Shown: positions 1-7,768 of the stretch, one piece after another | How positions within the stretch are numbered: the stretch's first letter is position 1 | How the letters are laid out: each line of letters begins with the position of its first letter | NCBI GenBank assembly: GCA_934149105.1 | Contig: CAKPDP010000001.1 | Span: 1 to 64,000 of the forward strand | Origin: an uncultured Bacilli bacterium | GTDB lineage: Bacteria > Bacillota_I > Bacilli_A > RF39 > UBA660 | DNA: 64,000 nt | Reading direction: 5' to 3' | Notes under the pieces: generated by a model | What the model saw: the letters and a program-made list of their open reading frames with translations, nothing else | The model's database searches: none | Told to the model about the DNA's origin: nothing | Translations under genes and position numbers: made by a program

Positions 1-26
1 ATAAGAAAAATACAGGTTGCTTTTGA

Positions 27-1178
27 GCAATTTTTAAAAAGACTTATGGGTATCACAAAAACAGGTCATACTGGTATTCAGAACCTATTCCTTTTGTAGA
101 GGCGGCAGAGATAGGAACAGAAAAAGTTATAAAAGAACATTCAACAATAGGAATAGTAGTTACTACTGATGGCTCTTTTGGAGATATACCAAGGAATGAA
201 TATATTGAAGCGGAAGCTAATGTCATAGGGGAGCTTAAGAGTATCGGAAAACCATTTATTGTTATCTTAAATTCTGCTCATCCGATGTTACCAGAGACAG
301 AAAAATTAGCTGAAAGCTTAAAACATGAATATGATGTTCCGGTAATGCCTATTAGTATTGAGAATATGCAAGAAAGGGATATGTATAATATCTTAAAAGA
401 AGCATTATATGAATTTCCAATTGAGGAAGTTAAAGTTAATATGCCAGAATGGGTGGCAACTTTGGATCATAATCATTATTTAAAGAAAGAGTTTATTAGT
501 AAGATTAAAGAGAGTGTGGTAGAAGTTAATAAGTTACGTGATATAGATAAAATTACCAAGCATTTTGGAGAAAGCCAATATATAGAGAAATCTTATATAT
601 CTGAAGTTAATGCTTCGTTAGGAGAAGTAACTATTCAACTAGATACTCCGACGACATTATATAATGAGATTTTAAATGAAATTATTGGAATTGATATTAC
701 TTCGAAGGCTAGTTTGTTATCTATTTTCCAGGAATATAATATTGCTAAGACGGAATACGATCAAATTAAAGGGGCTTTAAAGATGGTTAAGCAAACAGGT
801 TATGGAATTGCCTCTCCAACTTTGAGTGATATGAAATTAGAGACACCAGAGATAATTAAGCAAGGATCAAGATATGGTATTAAATTAAAGGCTAAAGCTC
901 CTTCTATTCATATGATTAAGGTAGATGTAGAGTCGACATTTGAACCAATAATAGGTAGTGAACTACAAAGTAAGGAACTTATTAATTATCTTACTAAAGA
1001 TAATAATAGTGAGATATGGAAAAGTGAAATATTTGGTAGGAGTTTAGATGTAATAGTTCAAGAGGGAATACAAGCTAAATTATCGATGATGCCAGAGAGT
1101 GTTAGGTATAAATTGGGGCAGACTTTAACTAAAGTTATTAATAAAGGAGCTAATAACATGATAGCGATTGTGTTATAG
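27..1178 (+). CDS. spoIVA: Stage IV sporulation protein A, 3' fragment
   Basis: SpoIVA is the ATPase that polymerises on the forespore surface and forms the base of the spore coat. The visible part starts in the ATPase domain (EPIPFVEAAEIGTEKV, then TTDGSFGDIPR, then GKPFIVILNSA) and runs through the middle and C-terminal domains to the characteristic end NMIAIVL. VKQTGYGIA and KAPSIHMIKVDVES are typical of the family. The Walker A end lies outside the window. In this frame a TGA sits at 24-26, and the first 70 or so bases do not resemble SpoIVA, so the true junction is unclear: an assembly edge or a frameshift. spoIVA followed by hup is the Bacillus arrangement. Confidence 0.93.
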   Translation, partial: AIFKKTYGYHKNRSYWYSEPIPFVEAAEIGTEKVIKEHSTIGIVVTTDGSFGDIPRNEYIEAEANVIGELKSIGKPFIVILNSAHPMLPETEKLAESLKHEYDVPVMPISIENMQERDMYNILKEALYEFPIEEVKVNMPEWVATLDHNHYLKKEFISKIKESVVEVNKLRDIDKITKHFGESQYIEKSYISEVNASLGEVTIQLDTPTTLYNEILNEIIGIDITSKASLLSIFQEYNIAKTEYDQIKGALKMVKQTGYGIASPTLSDMKLETPEIIKQGSRYGIKLKAKAPSIHMIKVDVESTFEPIIGSELQSKELINYLTKDNNSEIWKSEIFGRSLDVIVQEGIQAKLSMMPESVRYKLGQTLTKVINKGANNMIAIVL

Positions 1179-1249
1179 TTCTTAATTAATAGTAGTCTTA
1201 CAGATAACCTTGGCAGGTTCTTAAGATAGAGATGGATAATAAGTAATTA

Positions 1250-1293
1250 GTAAATTAAAAGAAGTTAAAAAAGCTTCTTTTAATTTACTTTTA
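1250..1293 (+). terminator. Terminator after spoIVA
   Basis: A perfect 15-bp inverted repeat (1250-1264 with 1274-1288) is followed by a T-rich stretch. It ends the spoIVA transcript just before the next promoter. Confidence 0.75.
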
Positions 1294-1311
1294 AAAAAGC
1301 CAAAAAAACTA

Positions 1312-1339
1312 TTGACATTTAGATAAAGTATGATATAAT
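1312..1339 (+). promoter_or_regulatory. Sigma-A promoter of intergenic RNA
   Basis: TTGACA at 1312-1317 and TATAAT at 1334-1339 are both exact consensus, with 16 bp between them. Transcription should start near 1346, where no protein gene begins, so the promoter points to a non-coding RNA. Confidence 0.8.
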
Positions 1340-1345
1340 ATAGAT

Positions 1346-1701
1346 GTTTAGAGTAACAGTATTATGAATTTAGATGTTAGTTGTTACTTATGATTTCTGA
1401 AATTGAGTATTTGAAATATAGTATTTAGTTTTGGAGTATTGTTTTTACAATATTGTTGTCGTAGGGTAATAAGTAATTATGGTTTATGATATTGTTTTTG
1501 GAAAGAAGGATTATTGTGAAATAATTTCTTATCTCCACTAAATAAAGCAATTGTTTTGAGAAAGTTAAACTCGAAAGATAAGAAGTTGGGGTAGGTACTG
1601 ATAATATTTACTTTAAGGGTTTGTATTTTAAGTAATACAAACGGTTACAACTCTTGCTAAACTAGGACTAATATACTTTATCAGGGTGTATTAGTTTTTT
1701 T
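1346..1701 (+). ncRNA. Candidate structured RNA between spoIVA and hup
   Basis: A consensus promoter drives about 350 nt without a convincing gene, ending at an intrinsic terminator (stem 1667-1676 with 1686-1695, then a run of T). The predicted first bases, GTTTAG at 1346-1351, pair exactly with CTAAAC at 1657-1662, closing the whole molecule just before the terminator. Inside are further perfect stems: 9 bp (1526-1534 with 1576-1584) and 9 bp (1619-1627 with 1634-1642), plus a 7-bp stem around 1353-1386. Conserved cores of RNase P RNA, tmRNA and SRP RNA were looked for and not seen. A divergent 6S RNA is possible. A 20-codon ORF (1479-1541) lies inside but has a poor ribosome site. Confidence 0.6.
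1667..1701 (+). terminator. Terminator of intergenic RNA
   Basis: A 10-bp stem with one G-T pair and a 9-nt loop is followed by seven T residues. Confidence 0.75.
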
Positions 1702-1733
1702 GTGCTTTTTAGTTACTTAATGAGAAAAAAGTA

Positions 1734-1762
1734 TTGATTTTATTGACTGTTCGTGGTATCTT
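1734..1762 (+). promoter_or_regulatory. Promoter of hup
   Basis: TTGATT at 1734-1739 and TATCTT at 1757-1762 are spaced 17 bp. A short inverted repeat GATTAC/GTAATC lies in the leader at about 1783-1796. Confidence 0.5.
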
Positions 1763-1833
1763 ATTGTTGTAAGCATAGAAGTGATTACAAGTAATCATTG
1801 CTTATTATTATTAAGATGGAGGTATGAAACAAT

Positions 1834-2106
1834 ATGACAAAAGCTGAATTAGTAGAATTTGTTGCAGAGAATGCTGATTTAACTAAGGCTGATGCTGCTA
1901 GAGCTATAGAAGCTGTAATGGAAGGAATTACTGAAGGACTTAAGAAGAGTGGAAAAGTTACTTTAGTAGGATTTGGTACTTTTGGTGCTAAAAAGAGAGA
2001 AGCTCGTACTGGACGTAATCCACAAACTGGAGAAGCAGTTAAGATCGACGCTAGAGTTGTTCCTTCTTTTAAGGCTGGAAGCAAGCTTAAAGAAGCTTTA
2101 AACTAA
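1834..2106 (+). CDS. hup: DNA-binding protein HU
   Basis: This is a 90-residue histone-like protein that bends and compacts DNA as a dimer. The whole sequence fits HU: N-terminal helices MTKAELVEFVAENADLTKAD, then the beta arm GFGTFGAKKREARTGRNPQTG with the conserved RNP tip, and the C-terminal helix FKAGSKLKEALN. A GATGGAGGT ribosome site lies 11 bases before the ATG. It is transcribed toward the origin, head-on to replication, from its own promoter, and is closed by a strong terminator. Confidence 0.97.
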   Translation: MTKAELVEFVAENADLTKADAARAIEAVMEGITEGLKKSGKVTLVGFGTFGAKKREARTGRNPQTGEAVKIDARVVPSFKAGSKLKEALN

Positions 2107-2143
2107 TTTGATTTAAAATAGCTAGATAGTTATTTTAAATAGA

Positions 2144-2174
2144 AAGCATAGATATCAGGCATCTATGCTTTTTT
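2144..2174 (+). terminator. Terminator of hup
   Basis: AAGCATAGAT pairs with ATCTATGCTT across a 7-nt loop, followed by a T run. Confidence 0.8.
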
Positions 2175-2182
2175 GATATCTA

Positions 2183-2204
2183 AAAAAACATCTATATATA
2201 GATA
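2183..2204 (-). terminator. Terminator of the S24 regulator gene
   Basis: Read on the minus strand, a 14-bp palindrome (ATCTATATATAGAT) is followed by GTTTTTTT directly after the stop codon of the minus-strand gene. Confidence 0.6.
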
Positions 2205-2205
2205 A

Positions 2206-2871
2206 TTATTTTATTTCTCTGTATATAGATGTTACTTTTCCTAAAATCATATCATTAGATATAATATTTATATTTATAGTTTGATATTTAGGGTTTATAG
2301 CTTGAAGAATAATTCCTTTAGGATAACGATATAATCTTCTAACTGCTAGAGTATTACTTTTAATAGCAATGACTATATCATCGCCATTTTTATAATCTTG
2401 AACTTTTTGAAAATATACTTTATCATTTTTTAAATATACTGGAGACATGGAGTCATCAGATATTTTTAGAGTTAATTCACTTTTATTAGTCAATGGTTCA
2501 TAAGATATATTTTTATAAGTATTAATCATTTTTTCCATTTTAGGGGTTAAATCTTTATCAGTTCTTAAACTACTCATGTATTCTTTTATCATCTTTTTTT
2601 CTAATTTTTGTTGTTCTTCCTTACTAGTAGGGGCTTCGGTTATGATATTACTATCAATATTTAAAATACGACATATTTCGAAATAAATATCGTAAGGAAT
2701 ATTCAAACTACCTGTTTCATATTTATGAAGAGTTTGACGATTCTTTTTATAATTTAAGGCTTTAGCTAAATCTTCTAGAGAATAATTATATTTGGCTCTA
2801 GCCTCTTTGATCGTACTACTAACGATTGGTTTTAATTCATCACTTATTAATTCTTGTTTTCTAGTTCTCAT
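2206..2871 (-). CDS. HTH/S24-type regulator with altered active site
   Basis: A transcriptional regulator with an N-terminal XRE helix-turn-helix (about residues 18-72) and a C-terminal S24/LexA-like domain (about 133-221). The serine motif is present (ISDDSMSP, Ser141). The strand that normally carries the catalytic lysine reads LAVRRL, with Arg178 where LexA and CI-type repressors have Lys (TVKRL). Self-cleavage is therefore doubtful, although the fold and dimerisation may be kept. It is the first gene in from a terminator and sits just after two membrane-protein genes on the same strand, with a 14-base gap. It is not LexA, which has a different N-terminal domain. Target unknown. Confidence 0.8.
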   Translation of the reverse strand: MRTRKQELISDELKPIVSSTIKEARAKYNYSLEDLAKALNYKKNRQTLHKYETGSLNIPYDIYFEICRILNIDSNIITEAPTSKEEQQKLEKKMIKEYMSSLRTDKDLTPKMEKMINTYKNISYEPLTNKSELTLKISDDSMSPVYLKNDKVYFQKVQDYKNGDDIVIAIKSNTLAVRRLYRYPKGIILQAINPKYQTININIISNDMILGKVTSIYREIK

Positions 2872-2885
2872 TTTTCTTTACTCCT

Positions 2886-3548
2886 TTATGATTTTTGATT
2901 ATTAAAATAATAAATTATTATAGTTCCTAAAGATTGGGTTAAAATAGCAAAGAGGAACCTAATAATGGTAATAATAGTGGTATCGAAGAAGGTATGGTAA
3001 TAGGATAAATACATTGTTCCTAATAGAATTCCATATATTAGTTCTGATACCATCATTGAAATAATGTTGCTAACCCAGATTTTATTTTCAATTATTTTAA
3101 CTTTATAATATAAATATGAATTTATTTTTAAGGTTATTAACAATATTATATTATTTATTGTTATCAACAAAATATTGTTGATAACTAATTTATTATAAGC
3201 ATTATCCATACTTGTAGTTAAAGAGCTTATATCTAAGAAACTAACTAAAATTAAGAGAAAATTAGTTAGAAGAGAGGTCAAAAAGATGGTTAAGATTATT
3301 TTGTTAGTTTCTTTTTCACCTTCTTTTTGAATTAAAAGATTAGTGGCAATAAAGATAGTGGCAATAATTATAATTCCTAAATTAATATCTAATCCAGATA
3401 TATTAATAGTTTTAGTTATCATTATATTACTAAGAATAGTGGCTAAAACTATCCAAGCGTATATTCCTTCTTTTTTATATTTATGATATAAAACAATTAG
3501 AGTAGATAAGGTTAAAACTAATTCACTAAATAAAAGTATTATATTCAT
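2886..3548 (-). CDS. VUT-family (YhhQ-like) membrane transporter
   Basis: A 220-residue, six-to-seven-helix membrane protein. The stretch YAWIVLATILSNIMITKTIN followed by a loop LIQKEGEKETNK resembles the VUT family, whose characterised members import queuosine precursors. It overlaps the upstream membrane-protein gene by 4 bases, so the two are probably translated together. No queuosine biosynthesis gene is visible in the window, so substrate assignment rests only on family resemblance. An alternative is a small unrelated transporter. Confidence 0.55.
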   Translation of the reverse strand: MNIILLFSELVLTLSTLIVLYHKYKKEGIYAWIVLATILSNIMITKTINISGLDINLGIIIIATIFIATNLLIQKEGEKETNKIILTIFLTSLLTNFLLILVSFLDISSLTTSMDNAYNKLVINNILLITINNIILLITLKINSYLYYKVKIIENKIWVSNIISMMVSELIYGILLGTMYLSYYHTFFDTTIITIIRFLFAILTQSLGTIIIYYFNNQKS

Positions 3549-4213
3549 TTTTTCACCTTCTTTTTAGGAAAGATACTGATAATACTAAGGTAGAAGATAA
3601 TAGTTAAAATTATTTCAATTAAGTAGCTTAAGGCTACTGAATAAAATAATTTTAAAGGTTCTAAGATAGTTATATTGACTATAAGATTATATATTAAAAG
3701 ATAGATGGTAATTGCTAGGCTAGAGGTAATTATAATAGTTAGAAAAGGGCTATTATAGATTTTTTTTAATTTGGTATAGACTTTCACTAGAAGATACTCA
3801 GAGATCATTAGGGATAGAGGATAGGCAATTAAGATGGCAAAATTATTACCAAAGGTATTCTGAATATTAATGGCATTACTATCATTGACAGAGGGAATAT
3901 AGCCACTAGTTAGCATTAATAAAAGAATAGTTATAAATAATAAATAATCTTTCTTCATTATTAGTTCGTTAGTATCTTTGAGAGAAGATTTTTCAATTAG
4001 GAGGTATAAGAGAGAGATGATAGCAGGATAAAGAAAGATACTAGCGGGTAGGGATAGATTTAAAAGGGAGAAGTTACGAAAGGCAAGAAGGTAGCCTACG
4101 AGGCAAAGTCCAAAGTAAAAAAGAGCGATCTTAGACGAATTATAGTTAAGAGTCAAGATCAGAAAACTTAGGATTAAAAATATTACTAAAATTATAATTA
4201 TTAATGTATTCAT
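3545..4213 (-). CDS. VUT-like membrane protein, partner of the next gene
   Basis: A 222-residue membrane protein with an N-terminal hydrophobic helix and at least five more. The segment ISEYLLVKVYTKLKKIYNSP resembles the VUT/YhhQ cytoplasmic loop, which suggests a diverged paralogue of the gene that overlaps its 3' end by 4 bases. The C-terminus is basic (FPKKKVKK), as in many inner-membrane proteins with the tail inside. It is the first gene of a three-gene leftward unit that ends in the S24 regulator. The function is unknown. The two membrane proteins may form a heteromer, by inference from coupling only. Confidence 0.5.
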   Translation of the reverse strand: MNTLIIIILVIFLILSFLILTLNYNSSKIALFYFGLCLVGYLLAFRNFSLLNLSLPASIFLYPAIISLLYLLIEKSSLKDTNELIMKKDYLLFITILLLMLTSGYIPSVNDSNAINIQNTFGNNFAILIAYPLSLMISEYLLVKVYTKLKKIYNSPFLTIIITSSLAITIYLLIYNLIVNITILEPLKLFYSVALSYLIEIILTIIFYLSIISIFPKKKVKK

Positions 4214-4239
4214 AGTATCTACTCATTTCTTTCATTAAT

Positions 4240-4268
4240 ATTATAACACATTATTTTAAGATACAAAA
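4240..4268 (-). promoter_or_regulatory. Promoter of the VUT-pair/S24 operon
   Basis: On the minus strand TTTTGT (4268-4263) and TATAAT (4245-4240) are spaced 17 bp, upstream of the first membrane-protein gene. Confidence 0.5.
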
Positions 4269-4311
4269 GATTATTTTGATGTTTTTACTAAATTAGTTTT
4301 TTTATTGTATT

Positions 4312-4342
4312 ACAAAACAAGAACTATTTTTGTTGGTTCTTG
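4312..4342 (-). terminator. Terminator after dehydratase-activase-like pair
   Basis: On the minus strand CAAGAAC pairs with GTTCTTG around the stop codon, followed by TTTTGT. Confidence 0.6.
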
Positions 4343-5397
4343 TTTTGTATCATATCATAAAAGGCTTCAAGTCTAGTATTTATACCAACTTCATTATCTT
4401 GAGCGTCAAAGCTTAGATAAATTATTGGTATTTTATAGTCACTACTGATCTTAGAGAGAATGGGCATGGCGTTAATTTCTGGAGTACAGCCAAAACTTTT
4501 GATATGAATTATTCCATCATAGTTTTGATTAGCTAGAGAAAGGGACAGGGAGACACTTTCGGTGGCATCGGCACCAAGGTAATATTTTAGATATTTTTTA
4601 CTATTTTTAAGATGTTTTTTTATCTTATGTTTTTTTTCTAACATGAGATAGGTGAGGGTGGTAAAGCGATGAACTTCAATGCCCATTTTGGCTAGTTTTC
4701 TTTCAACATTGCAACTACAATAGGGTTCCATTATAGAGTATAATTCTCCAACTATACCTACCTTGAGGCAATTCTTAGGTTTAGAGATAGGACAATTTTT
4801 ATATAGTTTGCGATATTTTAAATATATTTTTAGTAATTTTAAAGGATTTTGAGTAGGAGATTTTAGATCTTGAAAAAGATTTTTTTCAATTTTTTCAAAA
4901 CTACCAGAAGTTAGTTCAAAGCCCATGTTTTCTCTAGGATATTTGCCTAGTTTATCTAGTATTAAAATCATGATAAAGGCATTTAAAACATAGTAACTGT
5001 AAGTAAAAATATTTAGTTTATGATTATATTTTTTGGCAAATTTATATATTTTTTTAAGAGAAACATGATTATCTTCAATAAAATTTACAAATTCAAAATT
5101 ATAATTTAAATCTTTGAGAATTTGTTCTTGTAATTCGGCATAGTAACCGTAGCGGCAACCACCTCCGGCTTGAAGAAGGATATTGGCTCCTTGATCGAGG
5201 CTTTCAATATAATTTCCTAGGTTATATTTAAAGGGAACACAAACATAATCAGGGGAATTGTTGCTACCTAGAGAAATAGTTTTTTTAGTTATTTTAGGCG
5301 GTATTAAAACTTGGGATTTAGTTATATTTTTGATGGCATAGTAGAAAGGAATATAGTAATTTCCTAGATGTGGAAAGGAAATAATTGGCTTAGTCAT
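4324..5397 (-). CDS. Acyl-CoA dehydratase activase-related protein (COG3580/3581 type)
   Basis: A 357-residue protein related to the HgdB/DUF2229 proteins that accompany 2-hydroxyacyl-CoA dehydratase activases. Conserved cysteines are visible in SPDYVCVPFKYNLG (Cys53), QAGGGCRYGYYAE (Cys81), EPYCSCNVE and KSFGCTPE, consistent with an iron-sulfur cluster. The end (GINTRLEAFYDMI) is the family C-terminus. The ASKHA ATPase domain that is fused or adjacent in larger family members is not encoded next to it. It overlaps the upstream paralogue by 8 bases. The reaction is unknown. The family is widespread in gut anaerobes, and a redox or activation role is only inferred. Confidence 0.7.
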   Translation of the reverse strand: MTKPIISFPHLGNYYIPFYYAIKNITKSQVLIPPKITKKTISLGSNNSPDYVCVPFKYNLGNYIESLDQGANILLQAGGGCRYGYYAELQEQILKDLNYNFEFVNFIEDNHVSLKKIYKFAKKYNHKLNIFTYSYYVLNAFIMILILDKLGKYPRENMGFELTSGSFEKIEKNLFQDLKSPTQNPLKLLKIYLKYRKLYKNCPISKPKNCLKVGIVGELYSIMEPYCSCNVERKLAKMGIEVHRFTTLTYLMLEKKHKIKKHLKNSKKYLKYYLGADATESVSLSLSLANQNYDGIIHIKSFGCTPEINAMPILSKISSDYKIPIIYLSFDAQDNEVGINTRLEAFYDMIQNKNQQK

Positions 5398-6316
5398 GGA
5401 TACACTTCTTTTCTTTAATGATGTCGATAAAGCTTTCTAATCTGGTTTGAAGGCCGGCTTCGGCACCGGCAGTGGACTCATTAATTAGAATATTGGTCAT
5501 AGGTATTCCTTCTAATTTACGGATTAAGAGTTCATTTACAAGAGAATCTGGTCCACACGGAAAGGCTGTTACAAAGATAATGCCATCTATCTTATCTTTA
5601 TAATAACCAATAGAGCCAATTAATTCTTTAGAATAGGTCCAGTATAGGGTAGGAGAGTAGTATTTAGAATATTTACGAGCTATATTCTTAGCAGTTTTAT
5701 CAGCATAGAGGATAGTTATGTTTAACTTTGTTAAGATATCAATAATAGGCCTGCCTATATAATCATCATAAATATTATAAGGATGGGCTACTATAAGAAT
5801 TTTTAGATTAGATGTATTTAGAAGTTGGTTCTGATCAATAAATTCTTGTTTTTCAATTTTGGCTTGATAGTTTTTAGCTTGATAGTAGCTTTTAATAATT
5901 AAGGGTAAAGGCTTTTTTAATTTATGACCTATTTTGATAAATGATAATAAATCATTGGTATGTTTAGTTTTTTCAATATTGTAATCGAGAAGAGGGAGAT
6001 CAGGGAAAAGATTTTTAACAATATCATACTGACCATTAAATTTAACACATGTTTTTTCATCTTTACCATAATCGGAAACACGAGGAATAAGGACATAGTC
6101 ACAATTGTTACGAAGAATAGCTATATGCCCTAAATAAACTTTAGAAGAAATACAGGATTCATCAACAGAATAGGACTGACCCAAAGTAATTATTTCTTTG
6201 TTGGTGGGAGGACTTACAATTGTGGAAATATTTAATTTTTTAAAGAATGTTAGCCAGAGATCTTTATATCGATAATATAAAAAGGCTCTAGGAATTCCTA
6301 CAGTTTGTTTTTGCAT
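5390..6316 (-). CDS. Acyl-CoA dehydratase activase-related protein, paralogue
   Basis: A 308-residue paralogue of the next gene. It begins VGIPRAFLYYRYKDLW and keeps cysteines at Cys55 (SVDESCISSKVYLG), Cys72 and Cys90 (KDEKTCVKF). The family C-terminal block is very clear: AFPCGPDSLVNELLIRKLEG, then AEAGLQTRLESFIDI. No ATPase (BcrAD/BadFG) domain is present. The two genes overlap by 8 bases and probably make a heteromer. The pair lies downstream of rpoE, separated by 59 bases of very AT-rich DNA. The cellular role is unknown. Confidence 0.72.
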   Translation of the reverse strand: MQKQTVGIPRAFLYYRYKDLWLTFFKKLNISTIVSPPTNKEIITLGQSYSVDESCISSKVYLGHIAILRNNCDYVLIPRVSDYGKDEKTCVKFNGQYDIVKNLFPDLPLLDYNIEKTKHTNDLLSFIKIGHKLKKPLPLIIKSYYQAKNYQAKIEKQEFIDQNQLLNTSNLKILIVAHPYNIYDDYIGRPIIDILTKLNITILYADKTAKNIARKYSKYYSPTLYWTYSKELIGSIGYYKDKIDGIIFVTAFPCGPDSLVNELLIRKLEGIPMTNILINESTAGAEAGLQTRLESFIDIIKEKKCIHD

Positions 6317-6375
6317 TTTATCACCTAATAATATATATTTAATAATTAAAAATATATACTAAAAAAAGATAGGAA

Positions 6376-6813
6376 TTATTCATCCATATCTTCTTCATCA
6401 ACTATTGTTAAATCACTTAAATCATCATTTGTATCATCATAATTATTATCAACAGAATTAAAATCTTCGTCAAGATTGTCATCTTCGATGGTAGCATCAT
6501 CATTGTCAGAGTCTTCGTCAGAACTATTTTCTTCTTCTTCGTCATCATCGACTTGAACTTTGACAATGTGATTATCTCGTAAATCCCATTTACCACTATC
6601 TAAGAGAATAAATTCTTTAGAGGTAGTTAGAGATTGAAAGAAGTCAGCGATTAAATTCTGATAATCTTTTTCTCCTAATTCTAATAATTTACATACTTCG
6701 TGAAATAAATCGGCAGTTGTCATAGGCTTTTTATGTTCTTTAAGATATAACTCAGCAATACGAGTATATGATAATAATTCTAAATCTTCTTTTTTCATTT
6801 GGTTTAAATTCAT
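6376..6813 (-). CDS. rpoE: RNA polymerase delta subunit
   Basis: This 145-residue protein is the Gram-positive RNA polymerase delta subunit, which speeds polymerase recycling and transcript release. The N-terminal HARE-HTH domain (MTTADLFHEVCKLLEL to WDLRDNH, about residues 5-85) is followed by a highly acidic tail of Asp and Glu, the family signature. It follows the ArgRS-like gene by 10 bases. The order DUF1934-argS-rpoE is conserved in Listeria and related Firmicutes, which supports both this call and the reading of its upstream neighbours. Confidence 0.93.
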   Translation of the reverse strand: MNLNQMKKEDLELLSYTRIAELYLKEHKKPMTTADLFHEVCKLLELGEKDYQNLIADFFQSLTTSKEFILLDSGKWDLRDNHIVKVQVDDDEEEENSSDEDSDNDDATIEDDNLDEDFNSVDNNYDDTNDDLSDLTIVDEEDMDE

Positions 6814-6823
6814 TTCTTTCCTC

Positions 6824-7768
6824 CTATAAATAAATTGGTATTATTCCTAGTAAGTCTAGGGAATTAGTTAATATTATTTTAAGAGCTTTAAGATCATTTA
6901 TTTGCTCTTCTTGTAGTTTATGATTTTCTAGAATTTGAAGATAAGTATTACTAGTATTAATAATATTAACGATATATTTTTTTAATATATTTAAATTTAA
7001 AGTAGTAACGACTTTCAATATTATATTATTATAATTATATAATAATGTTATTAAGTTATTTTCAATATTAGTATCTAATTTTTCATAATTTGCGGAAATA
7101 GTGGAAGATAGTGATAATAATTTATTAATATTCTTAAAAATAGTTTCTATTTCTTCTTTAGTTATTTCTAATTTTAGAGATTTTATTCTTAAATCATCAA
7201 TATTTTCAAAGTTAGGAACAGATGGTAGATCGGGAAGGGTTATAACTTCGACGTTATTGATGTGTAATAACTTAAGAATGTCTGTGTATTCTAAAGAATT
7301 ATCATCATAAATGTATATTTTATCGTATTGAGGTGATACTGTATAAAGATAATTTATTTTTCTTAGATAATCAGTATAATTTCCATCATCCATAACTAAT
7401 TTATGATTTTCAAAATAGAGACTATTATCAATTATAGAGCAATAACCACTTGTAGTTATGATATTTAAAAGAGTTTCAATATTATCATTTAATTTAGCAA
7501 TAGGTAAAAGATTATTAAAATAAACTCGGTATTGATCTAAGATAGCTGTAGTTTGATATTTAGTATGAGAATTTATTAGATAATCATTATCAATGGTTGT
7601 TTTTAATGATAAAACTCTAGAAATAGTATCAATATAAATTAATTCTGAGAGAGATATATTAGTGTTTAAAATAGCAACTTTTACTTTGAGAGCAGTTTTT
7701 TCTTTAGCATAATTCCTATTTTGAGTAATAATATCATTAATTAGGGTTTCTTTATTCATGTGGTTCAT
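6824..7768 (-). CDS. Degenerate arginyl-tRNA synthetase paralogue at the argS locus
   Basis: A 314-residue protein, far shorter than ArgRS (about 550). Its C-terminal 90 residues resemble the ArgRS DALR anticodon-binding domain, ending in LKIILTNSLDLLGIIP where ArgRS has VLKNGLDLLGI. The N-terminal part aligns loosely with the Rossmann core, but the HIGH position reads LSEL (about residues 40-43) and no KMSK motif is seen. It should therefore not aminoacylate. It lies between a DUF1934 gene and rpoE, exactly where argS lies in related genomes. Starts at 7768 or 7759 are both possible. Either overlaps the upstream stop, and neither has a clear ribosome site. A tRNA-binding or regulatory role is inferred. 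Confidence 0.6.
   Translation of the reverse strand: MNHMNKETLINDIITQNRNYAKEKTALKVKVAILNTNISLSELIYIDTISRVLSLKTTIDNDYLINSHTKYQTTAILDQYRVYFNNLLPIAKLNDNIETLLNIITTSGYCSIIDNSLYFENHKLVMDDGNYTDYLRKINYLYTVSPQYDKIYIYDDNSLEYTDILKLLHINNVEVITLPDLPSVPNFENIDDLRIKSLKLEITKEEIETIFKNINKLLSLSSTISANYEKLDTNIENNLITLLYNYNNIILKVVTTLNLNILKKYIVNIINTSNTYLQILENHKLQEEQINDLKALKIILTNSLDLLGIIPIYL

Noticed and set aside
24..26. TGA read as Trp (Mycoplasma-type code)
   Set aside because: TGA ends tadA, recR, pth, yabP and gatC at the expected lengths, and Trp is encoded by TGG, so the standard code holds.
1346..1701. RNase P RNA, tmRNA or SRP RNA
   Set aside because: The conserved cores of these RNAs were not found, and the SRP RNA is clearly at 30513.
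1785..2084. Open frame antisense to hup
   Set aside because: It is the mirror of a highly conserved HU gene, has no ribosome site and no recognisable domain.
2206..2871. LexA, or a prophage repressor island
   Set aside because: The N-terminal domain is XRE rather than the LexA winged helix, and there are no integrase or other phage genes nearby.
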